Source of the DNA: Sthenelais limicola
Lineage: Eukaryota; Annelida; Polychaeta; Phyllodocida; Sigalionidae
DNA: 64,000 nt
Direction of reading: 5' to 3'
Assembly (NCBI GenBank): GCA_942159475.1
Contig: OW804102.1
Location: 28,960,873-29,024,872, forward strand
Below the pieces are notes generated by a model. It worked only from the letters and a program-made list of their open reading frames with translations. It searched no databases and was not told the origin of the DNA. Made by a program: the position numbers and the translations under genes. Below are positions 52,301 through 58,300 of the stretch, piece after piece (position 1 is the first letter of the stretch; each line of letters begins with the position of its first letter).

Positions 52301-55300
52301 CCTTCAAGAATGTCTGGTCAGCAAAGATGAGATATTTTTGGCCTGGTATGAATTATGATCTGAGGCGGTGGGTACGAGCTTGCCCGGAATGTAATATGAG
52401 GAAGACTAGAGGTGGTGGTGGGATTTCTTATCTTAAGAAAGAAAAACATGGTGGTAGATGGAACCGAATATCGTTGGATATTCTAGGGCCTCTTCGGAGT
52501 ACCCCTAGAGGCAACAGCTATATTATGGTTGTAGTAGACCATTTCTCTAAATGGGCCGAAGCCTACCCCATGGCCGATCACACCGCTGAAAGCTGTGCAG
52601 AAGTTCTTTTTCGAGAATGGATCTTGAGATTCGGATGTCCTGTGTCATTGCAGACAGATGGAGCTCCTGAATTTCGGTCTAAACTCTTGAGATGTCTACT
52701 TGACATGCTGGGAATCGAGAAGCTAATTACCCTCCCATACAGGCCTATGAGTAATGGGCAGTCCGAGAGGCTTAATAGAGTTCTTGTGGAACAGCTGTCT
52801 TGTATGACTGATTCGGACGAAGTAGATTGGGATATGCTGACCCCTTGCATTGCTCATGCATATAGAGGGACAGTACATGCTGCTACTTTATGCACACCAA
52901 ATTCAGTAGTCTTCGGAGAAGAGTTGGTAACGCCCATGGACATTGTTCATGGAGTTGAAAGAGGAAGTCTTGATTTCCCTTGCAAGGTTGCTTTTGTTGA
53001 GAACCTGAAACAGTGGATGAGAAAGGGACACCAGTACGTGCGGGATAATCTCGGAATATCTGCCGTTCACCAGATTAGGGATTATAACAAACGTTCTAGG
53101 CCCCCCAGTTTTGAGGCGGGGGAGGTGGTGTACCGATTCTGTCCCCCCAAAGCGAATAAGAAGCTCGGACCCAAGTGGGACGGGCCTTATAAGATCAGAA
53201 GGTTCATAGGAGGTACCACCTGTGAGCTGGAGACAGCCGAAGGTCTAATGCGATACCATATCGACTATCTGAAGCCGGCTTTCGATGAAAATGGGCCGAT
53301 TCAAGCTGTTAACTTGGATCGGGCTCCAGAATTCCGAAGGCAGGAACAGGCTGGTATGGAAATCTTTAGACTAGAGGCTGGGAGAGTGGTGCCAGGGAAA
53401 GATTGTCCTAAGAAGGTAGAGAAAGAGAAAATTACTGTAGGCGCTAAGCCGAGAGGTAGACCTAGGAAGATCCGAAAGGGTAGTTCCAAGGAAACCTCCA
53501 GTAAATCTCTGCCTCTAAAGAAAAGAGGGGGTAGACAAGGGAAATCTGTTGCCAAACCTGACAGTTCCTTAGCAGACTCGGGACTTACGGCTACCCCGCC
53601 TGGGCCTTTGGGTCCAGGAAAGGCTTTATCATATGAGAAGTCTAAGGTAGCTACGGTCTGTCCGAAGAAGCGCGGGAGGCCGAAGGTTCGCACAGATACG
53701 TCCGACCAGCCGGTGGCGCCCCCGGTCGTTTTGAGTAGGAAGCGCGGAAGGCCTAGGAAACAGCTGGTCAAAGCTGCTCCTGTACCTCCAGTGCAGCCGA
53801 AGAAACGACCAGGTAGACCAAGGAAAGGAGCTGTGGTTTTCGCAAAACCACCAGATCCTTCTTCTCCTGGCATGGCAAGGGCTAAACGTGTACGAAAGGC
53901 CCCAGTTCGGTTGCAAATGAGCTAATTGTGGTACTGGTCCGAGGGTAGGGATCTCCGAACTGATTTCTACCCAAAACTAAAAAATCACACAACGAGAAGT
54001 CAGACGGGTGGTGGACCGAACTGAGAACCGCCCTGTCCCCTATTGATAAGCAGTAAAAATGGACTTTATTCAGTTAATTCCATTTGTGACTGGGAGACGA
54101 ACATGAGTCTCGGAAAGTACTTAACCTTACCCTGGGTATCGCTTGTATGTTGATCTGAAAATCCAAAACGTCTTCAGTGGCCACGGACTTCAGTGAAGCA
54201 TCGGAATCTATTTATAAGGAATAGAGTGTTGCCTACGCCTGGGGTGGGTTTTGAGGAAATCGGAGAATGATTACACCTCTGCATCGTCTCAGCAGAGTCC
54301 CGAATAGCTGAGTGGGAACACGCGCCCAGTAGCTATTTTCAGGCTCAGAAGGTGAGCGCGGGAAGAAAATTGGCGCTGCAGTAGTGCGGCGACTGAATGC
54401 AACTCGGGCGTTGCAGTGGTTAAATACGCTGGTGTTTTACCGTTTCAGTCAGTCTACTTCCTGCTTCCGCGAAGCAAAGCACCGAGACTACCTCTTAGAA
54501 AGAGAACACTGCAGTAAGTTTTATCAAGTGATGATCCTTGTGAAATATATTGCCCTGTGTTTGTAGTCCCTTTGCTCGAGTAGTCAAGTTGCATGAATGC
54601 TGTGGGTCGTATATTAACTGTGTTTGGGACACATTGATAATGCGCGGGCTGGCGTGGGACCTATAGCGGCCATGTTGTTTTCGCCATTGGTGTAGGAATG
54701 AATGAACGTTACTATCCGAAGGTGCTAAACTAAACTTGAACAGCGTATCCGCTGCTGGTATACCAATAAACGTTCAGTCTTTGTGTTTTGGAAGTAATCA
54801 ACCAACTCACTGTGCCTAAAGCGTGGGTATATTCGTGTAGTGAAGGTTTGGATTTCTCGATACCACTACGCTCTATGTGTGTAGTAGCTGTCAGCCACAG
54901 CCGAAGCGTGTCCGAGAGGAGTCCGAACGTCCATCTGCAGCAAATAACAGGTATTTTCTGTACTCGTTTCTACCCATACCATCATTATACTTTCAGGTAC
55001 CGATTGAATAGTGATGTCGACTTCAGGTGAATTCGAGAACATGACCGAGGACCAGTTGGCTGATTCCCTCAACGCCAAGCTGTCCGAGTCTGATCTAGAG
55101 ATGGATCTGGACGGTTCGGACTGCGAGGTATTGTCGGACGAGGAGGCTAAGGTCTTGGAAGGGTCTCGGATCCTTGCTGGCATGGGTCAGCCTGACGCAG
55201 GAGGCTCTGGGACCGGCACCGTAACTTGCTGGGGCGCAATTATGGAGGCCGAGGATGCTAGGTTAGCAGCTGCTGAAGAGGATGCGGCGATGGTGACAGA

Positions 55301-58300
55301 CATGGCTGAGGTTGAGTCCGAGACTCCCGAAGCTAAGACTGTACCTTCGGCTGGTACCTCTAAGCAGAAGCCTAGATCCCCCAGAAAGCAGGACAGGCCG
55401 AGGATGAAGGATGGAGAGATGGTCGAGTCCCCGCGGACTCTATCTCCAGATCCTGCTGATTCCTCGGCGGCAGTGACTGTGGAGCTCTTGGATTCACCGG
55501 CCAAGAGCACCCGGTCTTCTGCCCGTCCAGTTCGGAAGCCCCGGAGTTCGGACCCCAAGTCGAGCTCCAAAGGCAAGGCACCTGCCCCAGCGACTGGAAC
55601 TACTAAGTTGAAGTTCCGGAAGCTGAAAAAGGTCCATGTGCATCGTGCTAAGGTGAGGGAGGATCAGTTGGCGCACGCAGGCTCATTGACTAAGTTCAAT
55701 GCAGAGCTGGACAAGGCCACTGATGTTGTCCCGCTGAACCCGAAGCACGATCGGCCAGGCTCACGTCATCTGATGGCCACAGAGTCCGACTCTGAAGATG
55801 ACCATGGACTCATGCTTCGGTATGAATCCTGTCTCTACCCGGGGCTGTGTAAGGCGGGTAAAATGGAGCCTGGTACCAGTGAGAAGCTCCGACTGGTACC
55901 AACTCTGTGGGAGCCTGGATTTCGTTGTCCGTACCTGGTGTGTAGGCGAGTGAAGCTCAATGCTTCAGGTGTCCGAGCTTTCTCCACCCGAGAAAGATTT
56001 TTCAGACACCTGTGCGAGGTTCACACCCCTCAGACAGAAGTGTGGGTCTGCCCCTACGAGAACTGTCAGCAGCAGCTTGACAGGAAATCGGAGTTGGTCA
56101 GCCACATCATGAATGGGGAGGAGCTGTTGCACAACCAGGGAAGGCCGAAGGCGATAGAGAAGGCGGCGAAAGTGAAGCCTGAATGGAAGCCCTTCGGAGC
56201 TTTCATTCGGACCACTCATCTTTCGATGACCCATCTCAGGACCCTTCGAAAGGCTGGTGAGGTGGATGTCCCCAGAACTGGTACTGGGAAATCCAAACCG
56301 ACTCAGACCCCGGTAAAGTCTAGCACAGCGACTTCGGACAAGTCAAGTGCTAGTACTAGCTCGAAGGCCGCAGCCTCCAAGCGTCCGAGGACTGAGAGCC
56401 AGTCGAAGGCAGCTGAGTTGACTGCTCCTCCCGCTAAGAGGAGCAGACGTTCGAGGAAGGCCCAGAAATGGGTGGACACAACTCTGGCCGAACTGCCTTG
56501 TGCTTTGGAGACCGCTGCTCTGGTGGAAACATCAGAGACCGGCGTGAACCAGGCGTTGAAAGCCCTGCAAGTAGCTGCAGAGGATGCCAAGAGGCAGGTC
56601 AAAGTGACCGTGGCCGCTCTTGTGACTCCTCTGAAAAAGCTTCAGGCGGTGAGGGCGAAGGTGGATGAGGTAGGCACGCTGAAGGAAACCATCAGTCAGC
56701 AGGCTCTCCTCATCCGGACTCTGAAGGCATCCAATCAGGAGAAGGAACAACGCATCCTGAAGCTCTTGGAGGAGAATACCAGACTCCAGGGCTTGCTTTT
56801 GGATGATTCGGACGAGTCCAATCAAGGTGTGAGCAGGTCGGAAAGTTCCCTGGGTGGAAAGCCGACCTCTCTCCCTGCCAAACCAGTTGAGGAAGCTCAA
56901 GCCTTGCCTTCTTCAGGCTCGGGCGAGACTCCTGGTTTGACCGTGGTGTCCAGTCGAGCTGGTGGGATGTTGGAGGTTAACGACCAACAAATCCATTTCC
57001 TCACCAGTCTCCTGGACCAAATGAAGTCCCAACGTGAGCCACCCCAGCCTCAGAGAACTGTGGCTTCGGCTGCGTTGGGCCGGGCGCCTCCCGAGCAAGG
57101 TATGTTCGGAAGTATGTTCGATACTCCGGACAGACCTTCTGCAAAGGACTCGCCCGAAGGACCGAAAAACGACGATGGCAATGGTAACTAATCGGAGGAA
57201 ACGCATGGACGATGATGACTGGACCGCCCTTCGACCTGATTTAACCACCTCGGATGCTGTTCGGATGCCCTGGATCCTCGGATCATGACCCTGGTGTGTG
57301 GCGCCGACATTTACGTGAAGTCTACAATAATGAAAGTGATAACCTTTTGCATAAAATAAGTTCTGTAGAACGAATTGTTTGCTTGTTAGTGAGGACACTA
57401 TATGCTCCTGCCTGTCAAACGTGAAAAGGTTTTTCATAAATTTTCTTTCTTACTTCGGATAATTGTTCACATTAGTTAGGACACAGAATGCTCCTATTTG
57501 TCGATTCCTGAAGTTTTCATAAGATTGATTTATTTGTTCATTGTAGAGAGGACACACTATATGCTCCTACTTGTAGACTTTTACTTTTTCTTACCCTGTC
57601 GAGTTTTTAAGATTTTTCTTTTCAAACTCTTAAAAGAAAAAAGGGGGTATTGTGGTGATATTGGGTGTAGGTGGCCGCTGAGGGTTAGTTCGTCCGAACC
57701 TCCCCAGTGGTCACTACTGGTCCGCGGGACTTTTTAGTCTAAATCATATGTTTTGCCTGTCGCCTTTTATATATTTAACAGCAGCCAGCTGTTGGTCGAT
57801 AGTAACCACGACCTGGGTTTCTACCATTTAATGTAAGCTGTAGAGGCCATGATAAACCTCTCAGTGTGGATAGTGTTACTTAAACCACTCATTGTGAATT
57901 GTTGACTGTTGATGTATATGTCTGATGGACACCTTTGGATGAGGGTTACCTGGCTGGCCAGGTAATCCGAAGTCCACAGTCCAGTCAGGTCTGATGCGAA
58001 CTGATGCCAGTTCCGAAACCTCACAATAAAACCCAAGTGAACAGGTAGCGCCTGCCTTTGTTCCTTTTGTTCTATGTAACTCTCGATTGATAAGCTTCGG
58101 ATACGCCAAGGGAAACGAACCTGCGACACAGATACTCTACAGTAGTCCGATTCACTACATGTACATAAATATCCTAGTCCTATATAATGTCTTAGGCATT
58201 GTTCATCATGGACCAAATCTGTATGCAACGAAATAGTATTTCACAGAAATTCTTGCATGGTAGATAAACACAACTTTTAGATCTAAATCATTAGGTAATT

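Larger units (their letters stand above)
46519..58159 (+). mobile_element. Ty3/gypsy LTR retrotransposon, full length (11.6 kb)
   Basis: Two 509-bp LTRs (46519-47027 and 57651-58159) begin TGTGG and end TACA. They flank Gag, Pol (PR-RT-RH-IN order, the Ty3/gypsy order) and a third ORF. TGTA lies directly before and after, a 4-bp target duplication (5 bp, ATGTA, if the terminal A is counted as shared). The primer site TGGTGCCGTGACC follows the 5' LTR after two bases; a purine tract AAAAGAAAAAAGGGGG precedes the 3' LTR. I found no base difference between the LTRs and no stop in any ORF, so insertion is recent. It sits in intron 5 of the beta-trefoil gene, same strand. Confidence 0.95.

Noticed and set aside
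53200..53925. Chromodomain at the Pol C terminus
   Set aside because: Only the GPY/F module is seen; after it the sequence is basic with AT-hook motifs and lacks the aromatic cage pattern.
55014..57191. ORF3 of the gypsy element as an envelope gene
   Set aside because: No signal peptide, membrane anchor or furin-like site; zinc-finger-like and coiled-coil features fit a nuclear or RNA-binding protein better.
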